Source of the DNA: Oscillibacter sp.
GTDB taxonomy: Bacteria > Bacillota > Clostridia > Oscillospirales > Oscillospiraceae
Reading direction: 5' to 3'
Assembly (NCBI GenBank): GCA_017937405.1
Contig: JAGBDS010000016.1
Location: forward strand, 1-42,703
DNA length: 42,703 bases
Under the pieces are notes generated by a model. It was not told the DNA's origin and did not search any database. It worked only from the letters and a program-made list of their open reading frames with translations. Both the position numbers and the translations under genes were made by a program. Every line of letters starts with the position of its first letter. Position 1 is the stretch's first letter. Of the stretch, positions 5,497 through 12,984 are shown piece after piece.

Positions 5497-7647
5497 ATGT
5501 CAACCATTATCACCCGCAGACAGTTCCCCGGTTACCACAAGTATGAGATGGAGCTGGCCGGCCGTCCCCTGACCCTGGAGGTGGGCAAGCTGGCTGAGCT
5601 GGCCAACGCCGCTGTCATGGTGGGCTACGGCGACACCCGCGTGCTGGTGTGCGCCACCGCCTCCGCCCGTCCCCGGGACGGCATCGACTTCTTCCCCCTG
5701 TCCGTGGACTTTGAGGAGAAGATGTACTCCGTGGGCCGCATCCCCGGCAGCTTCAACCGCCGTGAGGGCCGCCCCGGTGAGAAGGGCATCCTGACCGCCC
5801 GCGTTATCGACCGCCCCATCCGCCCCCTGTTCCCCTACGATTTCCGCAATGACGTGTCCATCATGGCTACCGTCATGAGCGTGGACCACGACTGCTCTCC
5901 CGAGATCGCCGCCCTGATCGGCACCTCCGCGGCCCTGGCCATCTCCGACATCCCCTGGAACGGCCCCGTCGGCGCCCTGAAGGTGGGCCTGGTGGACGGA
6001 AAGCTGGTGTTCAACCCCACCAGCGAGGAGCGTAAGGTCTCTGACCTGGACGTCACCGTGGTCTCCACCGGCAAGAAGGTCGTCATGATCGAGGCCGGCG
6101 CCAACGAGGTCCCCAACGACGTGATGTTCGAGGCCATTAAGACCGCCCACGAGGAGAACCAGAAGCAGATCGCCCTCATCAACCAGATGGTCGCCGAGAT
6201 CGGCAAGCCCAAGTTCGACTATCCCCACGCCTCCTTCGACCAGGAGCTGTTCGACGACATCGTCGCAAACTTCATGGACGAGGCTAAGGCCGCCATGGAC
6301 ACCGACGACAAGAACGTCCGGGAGGCCCGCTGGAACGCCATGATCGAGAAGTGGCACGAGAAGTATCTCGACACCCATCCCGACATGGACCAGTACCTGG
6401 AGGAGATCACCTACAAGTTCCAGAAGAAGATCGTCAAGGCCTGGCTGCTGGAGGGCCACCGCGTGGACGGCCGCCAGAAGAACGAGATCCGTCCCCTGGA
6501 CGCCGAGGTGGGCGTGCTGCCCCGTGTCCACGGCTCCGGCCTGTTCACCCGCGGCCAGACCCAGGTCCTCTCCGTCGCTACCCTGGACACCCTGTCCGCT
6601 AACCAGAAGCTGGACACCATCTGGGAAGAGACCGAGAAGCGCTATATGCACCACTACAACTTCCCCGGCTACTCCGTCGGCGAGGCCAAGCCCGCCCGAT
6701 CCCCCGGCCGCCGGGAGATCGGTCACGGCGCCTTGGCCGAGCGTGCCCTGCTGCCCGTGATCCCCTCTGTGGAGGAGTTCCCCTACGCCATCCGCGTGGT
6801 GTCTGAGGTGGTTTCCTCCAACGGTTCTACCTCTCAAGGCTCCATCTGCGGCTCTACCCTGGCTCTGATGGACGCCGGCGTGCCCATCAAGGCTCCCGTG
6901 GCCGGCATCTCCTGCGGCCTGATCCAGGACGACGACGGCTCCTTCACCACCTTCATCGACATCCAGGGCGTGGAGGACTTCCACGGCGAGATGGACTTCA
7001 AGGTGGCCGGCACCAAGAAGGGCATCACCGCCATCCAGATGGACCTGAAGAACGACGGCCTGACCATGGAGATCATCAAGAACGCCCTGGACATCACCTA
7101 CGACGCCCGGGTGCAGATCCTGGACCAGATCATGCTGCCCTGCATCGCCGAGCCCCGCAAGGAAGTCAGCAAGTACGCCCCCAAGATGATCACCATGCAC
7201 ATCGATCCCGACAAGATCCGGGACGTCATCGGCAAGGGCGGCTCCGTCATCCAGAAGATCGTGGCCGACACCGGCGCCAAGATCGACATCAACGACGACG
7301 GCTCCATCTTCATTGCCGCCTCTGACGCCACCGCCTGCGACGCCGCCAAGAAGTGCATCGACGACATCGTGTTCGTGCCCGAGGTGGGCGCCCTGTACTA
7401 TGGCCGCGTGGTGCGGCTGATGACCTTCGGCGCCTTCGTGGAGCTGGCTCCCGGCAAGGACGGCCTGGTGCACATCTCCAAGCTGGCCGACCACCGCATC
7501 GAGAAGGTGGAGGACGCCTGCAAGATCGGCGACATGATGTGGGTCAAGGTCACCGACATCGACGAGAAGGGCCGTGTGAACCTCTCTCATAAGGACGCCA
7601 TGCGCGAGATCAAGGCTAAGGAAGAAAACGGCGAGCGCGTGAAGTAA
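5497..7647 (+). CDS. pnp: Polyribonucleotide nucleotidyltransferase (PNPase), 716 aa
   Basis: 3'-5' phosphorolytic exoribonuclease of mRNA decay. The start at 5497 (MSTIITRRQFPGYHKYEM) has AAAAGGAG seven bases upstream; the frame is open further up but only through the inverted repeat. The two RNase PH-like halves are clear (first with IDRPIRPLFP, second with GQTQVLSVATLDT and RREIGHGALAERAL), joined by a helical linker. A KH domain follows (IDPDKIRDVIGKGGSVIQKI) and then an S1 domain (YYGRVVRLMTFGAFVELAPGK). Length is normal and no key motif is missing. It lies between the rpsO terminator and its own terminator, so transcription is either by read-through or from a promoter I could not locate. 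Confidence 0.98.
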   Translation: MSTIITRRQFPGYHKYEMELAGRPLTLEVGKLAELANAAVMVGYGDTRVLVCATASARPRDGIDFFPLSVDFEEKMYSVGRIPGSFNRREGRPGEKGILTARVIDRPIRPLFPYDFRNDVSIMATVMSVDHDCSPEIAALIGTSAALAISDIPWNGPVGALKVGLVDGKLVFNPTSEERKVSDLDVTVVSTGKKVVMIEAGANEVPNDVMFEAIKTAHEENQKQIALINQMVAEIGKPKFDYPHASFDQELFDDIVANFMDEAKAAMDTDDKNVREARWNAMIEKWHEKYLDTHPDMDQYLEEITYKFQKKIVKAWLLEGHRVDGRQKNEIRPLDAEVGVLPRVHGSGLFTRGQTQVLSVATLDTLSANQKLDTIWEETEKRYMHHYNFPGYSVGEAKPARSPGRREIGHGALAERALLPVIPSVEEFPYAIRVVSEVVSSNGSTSQGSICGSTLALMDAGVPIKAPVAGISCGLIQDDDGSFTTFIDIQGVEDFHGEMDFKVAGTKKGITAIQMDLKNDGLTMEIIKNALDITYDARVQILDQIMLPCIAEPRKEVSKYAPKMITMHIDPDKIRDVIGKGGSVIQKIVADTGAKIDINDDGSIFIAASDATACDAAKKCIDDIVFVPEVGALYYGRVVRLMTFGAFVELAPGKDGLVHISKLADHRIEKVEDACKIGDMMWVKVTDIDEKGRVNLSHKDAMREIKAKEENGERVK

Positions 7648-7676
7648 AACAGGCTGGCCTGTTCCTGATTCTTATT

Positions 7677-7707
7677 AAAAACGGACGCCGGAAGGCGTCC
7701 GTTTTTT
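7677..7707 (+). terminator. pnp terminator
   Basis: A perfect nine-bp stem ACGGACGCC/GGCGTCCGT (7681-7689, 7694-7702) with loop GGAA is followed by a T-run and preceded by an A-run. Confidence 0.92.
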
Positions 7708-7771
7708 GGGCTGTGCGCCCGCCCGTTTGGAGGGGAAAGAACGAGGAAATGAAAAATTGGAGGTGGAGCGG

Positions 7772-8218
7772 ATGAATTTGGAACTTGGAAGGGCATGTGA
7801 TATCGACAACTGGATGCATCTGGTCGGGCAAGTGAAGGACAGCTTTCCCGGACTTGAGACGCGGGAGGCTTTGGAGGAACACAGGCGCACTGTTTTGGAT
7901 TTTATGGACAGGGAATCCGCTGTCTGTGCCAAAATCGATGGCCGGATCGTCGGCACGCTGCTGTTTTCAAGAGAGGACCATATGCTCTGCTTTTTGGCGG
8001 TGGATGAAAAGCACCGCAGACAACATGTCGCGGAAAGCATGGTGTCGTATATGCTCGACTTGATGGGACCGGGGAAGAATATTGTGGTCACGACATACCG
8101 GGAGGGCGCGCCGGAGGGAGTTGCGGCCAGAGCGTTTTACAGGCGGCTGGGATTTACCGAGGGAAGGCTGACGGAGGAGTTTGGAAGCCCGGTCCAGGAA
8201 TTTGTGCTGAGACAGTAA
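7772..8218 (+). CDS. GNAT-family N-acetyltransferase, 148 aa
   Basis: A single acetyltransferase domain: a beta-strand pair SAVCAKIDGRIVGTLLFSRE, a central strand LCFLAVDEKHRRQHVAESMV in which the acetyl-CoA loop (usually RGxGxG/A) is replaced by HRRQHVA, and the C-terminal motif ARAFYRRLGFTEGR. The ATG at 7772 is preferred because GGAGG lies eight bases before it. The frame is open back into the pnp terminator, but no signal supports that. The gene stands alone after a strong terminator and before the lspA promoter. The substrate is unknown. The altered acetyl-CoA loop is common in divergent GNATs and need not mean loss of activity. Confidence 0.8.
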   Translation: MNLELGRACDIDNWMHLVGQVKDSFPGLETREALEEHRRTVLDFMDRESAVCAKIDGRIVGTLLFSREDHMLCFLAVDEKHRRQHVAESMVSYMLDLMGPGKNIVVTTYREGAPEGVAARAFYRRLGFTEGRLTEEFGSPVQEFVLRQ

Positions 8219-8241
8219 ACGGGGCCGCGCCTGGGGCATGG

Positions 8242-8270
8242 TTGCAATTTGGCGGGAAAGCGTGTAAACT
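8242..8270 (+). promoter_or_regulatory. Probable promoter of lspA-rluD-lipoprotein operon
   Basis: TTGCAA (8242-8247), 17 bases, TAAACT (8265-8270). A second TATAAT at 8281-8286 has no good -35. Confidence 0.6.
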
Positions 8271-8311
8271 ACTTACATCATATAATTTGTGATATTTAAA
8301 GGAGACTTTTC

Positions 8312-8812
8312 ATGTTATACGCTGTTTTTGGCGCCCTGGGGCTGGCGTTGCTGGGGCTGGACCAGTGGTTCAAGCACTGGATCACCGTGAATCTGCCCCT
8401 GGGGGAGACGCAGCCGTTCCTGCCGGGCTTCATGCAACTGCGCACCGTCCACAACTACGGCGCCGCCTGGTCCAGCTTTTCCGGGATGCGGTGGCTGCTG
8501 GTGGCCGTCACCTGCTGCATCGTGGTGGCGGTGGCCGTGGTGCTGGTACGGCGCGTCGTGCGGCATCCCTTCGGCGTGGCCGCCGGGTTCCTGGTCATCT
8601 CCGGCGGACTGGGGAACATCATCGACCGGGTGCGGCTGGGGTATGTGGTGGATATGTTCGACTTCCAGTTCATCAACTACCCGGTGTTCAACATCGCCGA
8701 CTGCTGCATCGTCTGCGGCTGCATCATGGGAGCTGTCTATTACCTGTGGCTTTATGAAAAATACGACAAAAAGGGAGTCAGCAATGGAGATCCTGACGCT
8801 CCAACCGAATAA
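8312..8812 (+). CDS. lspA: Lipoprotein signal peptidase (signal peptidase II), 166 aa
   Basis: An aspartic protease in the membrane that removes signal peptides from lipid-modified prolipoproteins. Four hydrophobic spans are visible. The conserved family boxes are present: DQWFK after the first span, TVHNYGAAWS, then GNIIDRVRLGYVVDMFDF and FNIADCCIV, which carry the two catalytic aspartates (in VVD and IAD). The start at 8312 has AAAGGAG eight bases upstream. Its 3' end overlaps the start of the pseudouridine synthase gene by 29 bases, a common lspA-rluD arrangement in Firmicutes. Confidence 0.96.
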   Translation: MLYAVFGALGLALLGLDQWFKHWITVNLPLGETQPFLPGFMQLRTVHNYGAAWSSFSGMRWLLVAVTCCIVVAVAVVLVRRVVRHPFGVAAGFLVISGGLGNIIDRVRLGYVVDMFDFQFINYPVFNIADCCIVCGCIMGAVYYLWLYEKYDKKGVSNGDPDAPTE

Positions 8813-9701
8813 GGAGGATGCCAGCCAGCGGGTGGACGCTTGGCTGGCGGCGAATCTGGAGGACATGACCCGCTCCGCCGCGGCGCGGCTGCTGGAGGAG
8901 GGCCGGGTGACCTGCGATGGGAAGCCCCTGGCGAAGAATTACAAGCTGACGGGGACGGAGACGCTGGAGGTGGACCTGCCGGAGCCGGAGCCGGTGGACG
9001 TGGTGCCCCAGGACATTCCGCTGGACGTGGTGTACGAGGACGGCGACGTCATCGTGGTGAACAAGCCCAAGGGGTTAGTGGTCCATCCCGCGCCGGGGCA
9101 CCCCGACGGGACGCTGGTCAACGCGCTGCTGTACCACTGCGGGGACAGCCTGTCCGGTATCGGCGGAGAGCTGCGGCCCGGCATCGTTCACCGCATCGAC
9201 CGGGATACCTCCGGACTCATCATCGCGGCGAAAAACGATTTTGCCCATCAAAGGCTGGCGGCCCAGCTCCAGGACCACACCCTGGCCCGCATTTACCGCT
9301 GCATCGTGGTGGGAAATTTGCGGGAGGACGATGGAACCGTGGACGCGCCCATCGGGCGGCATCCCGTGGACCGGAAAAAGATGGCGGTGGTGGCCAATGG
9401 CCGTCCCGCCGTCACCCACTGGCGGGTGCTGGAACGGTTTCAGGGGTTCACCTACGTGGAGTGCAGGCTGGAGACCGGGCGGACCCACCAGATCCGGGTG
9501 CACATGGCCCACATCGGCCATCCTATTCTGGGGGACACGGTGTATGGGAACAAAAGGGCAGTGCCGGGGCTTCAGGGACAGTGCCTCCATGCCGTGGGAC
9601 TGCGGTTCCTCCATCCCCGGACGGGGGAGGCTGTGGAGCTGCACTGCGAACTGCCGGAGGAATTTCAGGCTCAACTGCGGAAGCTGGAGGCGCGGAGATG
9701 A
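8784..9701 (+). CDS. rluD: RluD/RluA-family 23S rRNA pseudouridine synthase, 305 aa
   Basis: An N-terminal S4 RNA-binding domain (about 1-75, with SQRVDAWLAANL and AARLLEEGRVTCDGK) is followed by the RluA catalytic domain. The catalytic aspartate is in HRIDRDTSGL, and RTHQIRVHMAHIGHPILGD is the family's second signature. It converts uridines in large-subunit rRNA to pseudouridine. The ATG at 8784 has AAGGGAG upstream and gives the usual length. It is translated within an operon, overlapping lspA at its start and the lipoprotein gene at its end by the ATGA arrangement. The exact target (RluD or another RluA-type) cannot be settled from sequence. Confidence 0.92.
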   Translation: MEILTLQPNKEDASQRVDAWLAANLEDMTRSAAARLLEEGRVTCDGKPLAKNYKLTGTETLEVDLPEPEPVDVVPQDIPLDVVYEDGDVIVVNKPKGLVVHPAPGHPDGTLVNALLYHCGDSLSGIGGELRPGIVHRIDRDTSGLIIAAKNDFAHQRLAAQLQDHTLARIYRCIVVGNLREDDGTVDAPIGRHPVDRKKMAVVANGRPAVTHWRVLERFQGFTYVECRLETGRTHQIRVHMAHIGHPILGDTVYGNKRAVPGLQGQCLHAVGLRFLHPRTGEAVELHCELPEEFQAQLRKLEARR

Positions 9702-10405
9702 AAAGATGGGTCGTGACATGCGCTGCGGCGCTGCTGGTTCTGTCCCTGACCGCCTGCGGCGGCACGGCGGAGCTGGATGAACTGCGGGCTGAGAACACGG
9801 CCCTGGCAGCAGAAAACCAGACCTTACAGGAGGAGAACCGGCGGCTCACCCAGGCGCTGGAGGAGCAGGCTTCCGGGCAGACAGAGGAAGAAGCGGCAGC
9901 GGATGAGAGCGGCGATGCCTCCCTGGAAGAGCACAATCCCATCGACGACTTTTTTGACGGTGGGCGGTACTGGGACTGCGGCACTACCGCTGCCATGCGC
10001 GCGGTAGCAGACGCTTATTCTAGAGCCTGGGAGGCTGAACTGCGCGCTTTGGCGGAGAGGCAGAAGGAAGCGCTTTTGTATCAGGAGGACAGGGACCTGG
10101 TAGACGCCTTTGTGCGCGCTGTTGAGGAGCAGGCGGACTGTATGCTGGACCTGAACGCCTTTTCCCTCGCCGATCTGGAGGCGGAGCCGGGGGAGGCGCG
10201 GCTGGCTGCCGCCGGAACACTTCTGGGACCTGTTGCAACCCAAAGCAGGGCGGAGGTGTACCGCAGCGGCTATTTCCAACTGCTGTATGCCTGTGGCTAT
10301 CCGGGGGAGGAACCTTTCCGCTTCGACCCGGAGGCTGCCGGACGGGAGCTGGACGAGGAATTGGGTGAGGAGATCGTCCGGGTACGGGAGGCCGCGGAAG
10401 GCTGA
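9698..10405 (+). CDS. Predicted lipoprotein with coiled coil, 235 aa
   Basis: A type II signal peptide is clear: MKRWVV, a hydrophobic core, then LTAC with Cys at residue 20, so the mature protein should be lipid-anchored outside the membrane. Residues about 25-57 form a heptad-rich coiled coil (ELRAENTALAAENQTLQEEN), followed by an acidic linker and an alpha-helical domain of about 150 residues with no family I recognise. Its ATG overlaps the rluD stop. Because lspA is the first gene of this operon, the lipoprotein is encoded together with the enzyme that would process it. A terminator follows. Confidence 0.8.
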   Translation: MKRWVVTCAAALLVLSLTACGGTAELDELRAENTALAAENQTLQEENRRLTQALEEQASGQTEEEAAADESGDASLEEHNPIDDFFDGGRYWDCGTTAAMRAVADAYSRAWEAELRALAERQKEALLYQEDRDLVDAFVRAVEEQADCMLDLNAFSLADLEAEPGEARLAAAGTLLGPVATQSRAEVYRSGYFQLLYACGYPGEEPFRFDPEAAGRELDEELGEEIVRVREAAEG

Positions 10406-10440
10406 TTTTCGGATACGGCACCATAAAGAATGAAGAATGA

Positions 10441-10469
10441 GGCCCCGCCAAACGGCGGGGCCTGTTTTT
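10441..10469 (+). terminator. Terminator after the lspA operon
   Basis: A perfect nine-bp stem GGCCCCGCC/GGCGGGGCC (10441-10449, 10454-10462) is followed by TGTTTTTG. Confidence 0.9.
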
Positions 10470-10583
10470 GCCTTGACGGAGCATGGGCATGATTTAGAAA
10501 GTGCTCGGCAGGATTCAGGGAGAAATTTTGATTTTGCACAAAAAGTAAACGATTACTTAACATAATTCTGAACAAAATTGCGA

Positions 10584-10612
10584 TTGAAGTTCCATGGGAG
10601 CCCTGCTAAGAT
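10584..10612 (+). promoter_or_regulatory. Promoter of the HPr-like gene
   Basis: TTGAAG (10584-10589), 17 bases, TAAGAT (10607-10612), giving a leader of about 50 bases. Confidence 0.6.
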
Positions 10613-10672
10613 GATGCCGTCCGCTGGGAACGGCGGAAGCAAACTTTGCAAGACAAGAAGGAATGGATGAAT

Positions 10673-10894
10673 ATGACAAAAGTGATCGATATTAAGACCC
10701 GGGAACAGGCTGAGAAGATCAACGAGTTGGCCAGCGAGGCCCCCTACGAGGTCTGGCTGAGCACCGACACCGTGATGCTGGACGCCCGGTCCCTGCTGGG
10801 CATCCTGAGCCTGGTGGGCAAGCGGGCTAAAGTTGTGGCGGAGGATGATGTGAATCCCCGCAGCTTTGGCAAGCTGGTGGACAAAATGGCGTAA
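10673..10894 (+). CDS. HPr-like protein lacking the phospho-histidine, 73 aa
   Basis: The C-terminal half matches HPr around the regulatory serine: DARSLLGILSL (residues 37-47) aligns with the KSIMGVMSL region of HPr, placing S40 at the HPrK/P-type serine. The N-terminal GxHARP box, which carries the phosphotransfer histidine, is absent; this stretch reads KTREQAEKINELA. It is therefore unlikely to pass phosphate in the PTS and could be a Crh-like regulator or a structural relative. The start at 10673 is preferred, ten bases after AAGAAGGA; an ATG at 10667 would be only four bases from it. It is monocistronic, with its own promoter and terminator. Confidence 0.78.
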   Translation: MTKVIDIKTREQAEKINELASEAPYEVWLSTDTVMLDARSLLGILSLVGKRAKVVAEDDVNPRSFGKLVDKMA

Positions 10895-10913
10895 GGAGTA
10901 GGAACTCCTGTGA

Positions 10914-10957
10914 AAGCGGAAGCGCGGCGGCTGCCACCGTCGCGCTTCCGCTTTTTT
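10914..10957 (+). terminator. Terminator of the HPr-like gene
   Basis: A long stem AAGCGGAAGCGCG/CGCGCTTCCGCTT (10914-10926, 10941-10953) is followed by six T residues. Confidence 0.92.
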
Positions 10958-10959
10958 GC

Positions 10960-10988
10960 TTGTGCTTTTTCACCTTTTATGCTATGAT
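10960..10988 (+). promoter_or_regulatory. miaB promoter
   Basis: TTGTGC (10960-10965), 17 bases, TATGAT (10983-10988), immediately after the preceding terminator. Confidence 0.65.
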
Positions 10989-11020
10989 ATCTTAGTTAAA
11001 GTATCTGTATTTCGGAGGAA

Positions 11021-12439
11021 ATGAACTTGGAACGCAAGGAAGTATTGGTGTCCCCGGCGGACCTGGACCGCCAGCGGGAGTTTGAGGAAAAAATCAAGGC
11101 CATGTTTACCGAGCGGCAGGCCCATCCCGTGGCCTGCGTGGACACCTTCGGGTGCCAGCAGAATGTGGCCGACGGCCAGAAGCTGATGGGCATGCTGGCC
11201 GCCTGCGGTTTTACCTTCACGGACAAGCCCGCCGAGGCCGATCTGGTCATTTTGAACACCTGCGCCGTCCGGGAGCACGCCGAGGACCGGGTGTTCGGCA
11301 ACCTGGGCGCCCTGACCCACGCCAAAAAGGAAAACCCGGAGATGGTGATTGCCCTGTGCGGCTGCATGGCCCAGGAGGAGCGGGTATCCCAGCGCATCAA
11401 AAAATCCTATCCCCTGGTGAATCTGGTGTTCGGCCCCCACGCCCTGTGGAAGTTCCCGGAGCTGCTCTGGCAGGTCTATGAGAGCCGGAAGCGGGTGTTC
11501 TCCGTGGACGACGAGCACGGGACCATCGCCGAGGGTATCCCTGTGGTGCGGGAGAAAGGCGTGAAGGCTTGGGTCTCCATCATGTACGGGTGCAACAACT
11601 TCTGCTCCTACTGCATCGTGCCCTACGTCCGGGGCCGGGAGCGGAGCCGGGACCCCCAGTGCGTGTTACAGGAAGTGCGGGAGCTGGTGGAGAGTGGGTA
11701 CAAGGACATCACCCTGCTGGGCCAGAACGTCAACTCCTACGGCAACGATTTGAATTTGGGCTATGATTTTGCGGACCTGCTGGCGGACATTGACAAGATT
11801 CCCGGTGAGTACCTGATTCGGTTCATGTCCAGCCATCCCAAGGACGCCACGAAAAAGCTGTTCGACACCATGGCCCGGTGTGGGCATGTCGCCAAGCAGC
11901 TCCACCTGCCCTTCCAGTCCGGCAATGACCGGGTTTTGAAGGAGATGAACCGGCGGTACACCCGGCAGCAGTATCTGGACCTGGTGAACTACGCCAAGAG
12001 CGTGATGCCGGGGCTGGTGCTGACCTCCGACGTCATCATCGGATTCCCCGGCGAGACCGAGGCGGAGGCTATGGACACTGTGTCGCTGGTGCAGGAAGTG
12101 GGCTTTGACGCCCTGTTTACGTTCATCTACTCTCCCCGGCCCGGCACCAAGGCGGCGGACATGCCGGACCCGGCCAGCCGGGAGGAGAAGCAGAAGTGGT
12201 TCGACAAGCTGCTGGAGGTGCAGAACGGCCAGTCCGCCGCCCTTCACGCGGCGTATGTGGGTAAGACCGTTCGGGTGCTGGTGGACGGCAAGAGCGACGA
12301 CGAGAAGTTCCCCCTGGCGTCCCGCACCGAGGGCAACCGGCTGGTGCGGCTCAAGGGGGACGAGCGCCTCATTGGGCAGTTCATCGACGTGAAGGTCACG
12401 GACAGCAACACCTGGGCGCTGTACGGCGAGCCGGTCTAA
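11021..12439 (+). CDS. miaB: tRNA-2-methylthio-N6-dimethylallyladenosine synthase MiaB, 472 aa
   Basis: A radical-SAM methylthiotransferase that adds the 2-methylthio group to i6A37 of tRNAs, acting after MiaA (encoded at 22541). The N-terminal domain carries the auxiliary-cluster cysteines in VDTFGCQQN, LNTCAVRE and ALCGCMAQ. The radical-SAM triad is in YGCNNFCSYCIVPYVRGRE. A C-terminal TRAM domain is at about 400-470. The annotated ATG at 11021 is only two bases after GGAGG; a TTG at 11027 is eight bases after it and may be the real start, shortening the protein by two residues. The 3' end overlaps the convergent minus-strand gene by four bases. Confidence 0.96.
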   Translation: MNLERKEVLVSPADLDRQREFEEKIKAMFTERQAHPVACVDTFGCQQNVADGQKLMGMLAACGFTFTDKPAEADLVILNTCAVREHAEDRVFGNLGALTHAKKENPEMVIALCGCMAQEERVSQRIKKSYPLVNLVFGPHALWKFPELLWQVYESRKRVFSVDDEHGTIAEGIPVVREKGVKAWVSIMYGCNNFCSYCIVPYVRGRERSRDPQCVLQEVRELVESGYKDITLLGQNVNSYGNDLNLGYDFADLLADIDKIPGEYLIRFMSSHPKDATKKLFDTMARCGHVAKQLHLPFQSGNDRVLKEMNRRYTRQQYLDLVNYAKSVMPGLVLTSDVIIGFPGETEAEAMDTVSLVQEVGFDALFTFIYSPRPGTKAADMPDPASREEKQKWFDKLLEVQNGQSAALHAAYVGKTVRVLVDGKSDDEKFPLASRTEGNRLVRLKGDERLIGQFIDVKVTDSNTWALYGEPV

Positions 12440-12681
12440 CGGTAGATTTCCCTTGCCAGCAGAAACACCTGCCGGGCGTAGGCGTCCTCGCTGGCGGCGG
12501 CGAAGGCGGTGCGGGCATCGTCGTAGGCGTGAAACAGCCTGCGCTGTTCCTCCGTGAAGGTGCGGGAAAGGGCTTCAAAGGCCTCCTCCTCACGGGCCAG
12601 CTGGGCGGCGGAGGGAAAACTCATGGCGGCGTTGCGGCGGTCACTGAGGTATTCCAGCAGAGCGTCGATATAATCTTCCAT
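12436..12681 (-). CDS. Small helical protein, 81 aa (possibly DUF6809-like)
   Basis: A start at 12681 (MEDYIDALLEYLSDRRN) is supported by CAGGAG nine bases upstream. The frame is open further but runs into the shared promoter. The product is almost entirely helical and charged, with EEEAFEALSRTFTEEQRRLFHAYDDA in the middle. This resembles small clostridial proteins often annotated DUF6809, which is a tentative assignment from memory. It is transcribed divergently from the mini-Xre gene through a symmetric promoter region and ends tail to tail with miaB. Co-regulation with the Xre repressor is likely from the layout; the function is unknown. Confidence 0.72.
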   Translation of the reverse strand: MEDYIDALLEYLSDRRNAAMSFPSAAQLAREEEAFEALSRTFTEEQRRLFHAYDDARTAFAAASEDAYARQVFLLAREIYR

Positions 12682-12702
12682 AAAAATTCTCCTGAAAATG
12701 AA

Positions 12703-12756
12703 TTGACACGAACATTTGAGTGTGATTATATTATCACACTCGGTTGTGCGTGTCAA
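12703..12756. promoter_or_regulatory. Symmetric divergent promoter pair with central palindrome
   Basis: Plus promoter: TTGACA 12703-12708, 17 bases, TTATAT 12726-12731. Minus promoter: TTGACA 12751-12756, 17 bases, TAATAT 12728-12733. The two -10 boxes overlap, so only one polymerase can open DNA at a time. The whole 54 bp is an imperfect palindrome with outer arms TTGACACG/CGTGTCAA and inner nine-bp arms GAGTGTGAT (12718-12726) and ATCACACTC (12733-12741). The inner palindrome is a likely operator for the adjacent Xre protein. Confidence 0.8.
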
Positions 12757-12771
12757 TAGAAAGAGGAAAAA

Positions 12772-12984
12772 ATGACTTTTTCTGAACATCTGCTTCAACT
12801 GCGGAAAGAAAGAGGCTTGACGCAGCCGGAAGTCGCGGCGGGAGCTGGCATTAGCTGGCGGGGCTATCAGAATTATGAATTGAATTTGAGAGAGCCAAAG
12901 CTGTCTGTTTTGGTGGCCTTGGCGGACTTTTACGACATCTCCCTGGACGAGCTGGTTTGCCGGGAAAGGAAAGAGAAACCATGA
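12772..12984 (+). CDS. Mini Xre-family repressor (first paralogue), 70 aa
   Basis: The protein is one Cro/C1-type helix-turn-helix (MTFSEHLLQLRKERGLTQPEVAAGAGIS, then WRGYQNYELN as recognition region) with almost no extra domain. It should act as a DNA-binding dimer. The ATG at 12772 follows AAAGAGGAAAAA. The gene is the first after the symmetric promoter and probably represses both directions. Its stop overlaps the start of the metallo-hydrolase gene (ATGA), so they form an operon. A close paralogue follows at 13899, with the same first ten residues. Confidence 0.88.
   Translation: MTFSEHLLQLRKERGLTQPEVAAGAGISWRGYQNYELNLREPKLSVLVALADFYDISLDELVCRERKEKP

Noticed and set aside
5500-7590. Open frame of 696 codons antisense to pnp
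   Set aside because: Its product is a low-complexity run of H, G, D, V and L, typical of the antisense of a GC-rich codon pattern. The sense frame is an unmistakable PNPase.
10534-10562. Alternative promoter TTGCAC with TAACAT for the HPr-like gene
   Set aside because: The spacer is 18 bases and the -10 is poor; the pair at 10584-10612 is nearer the gene and better spaced.
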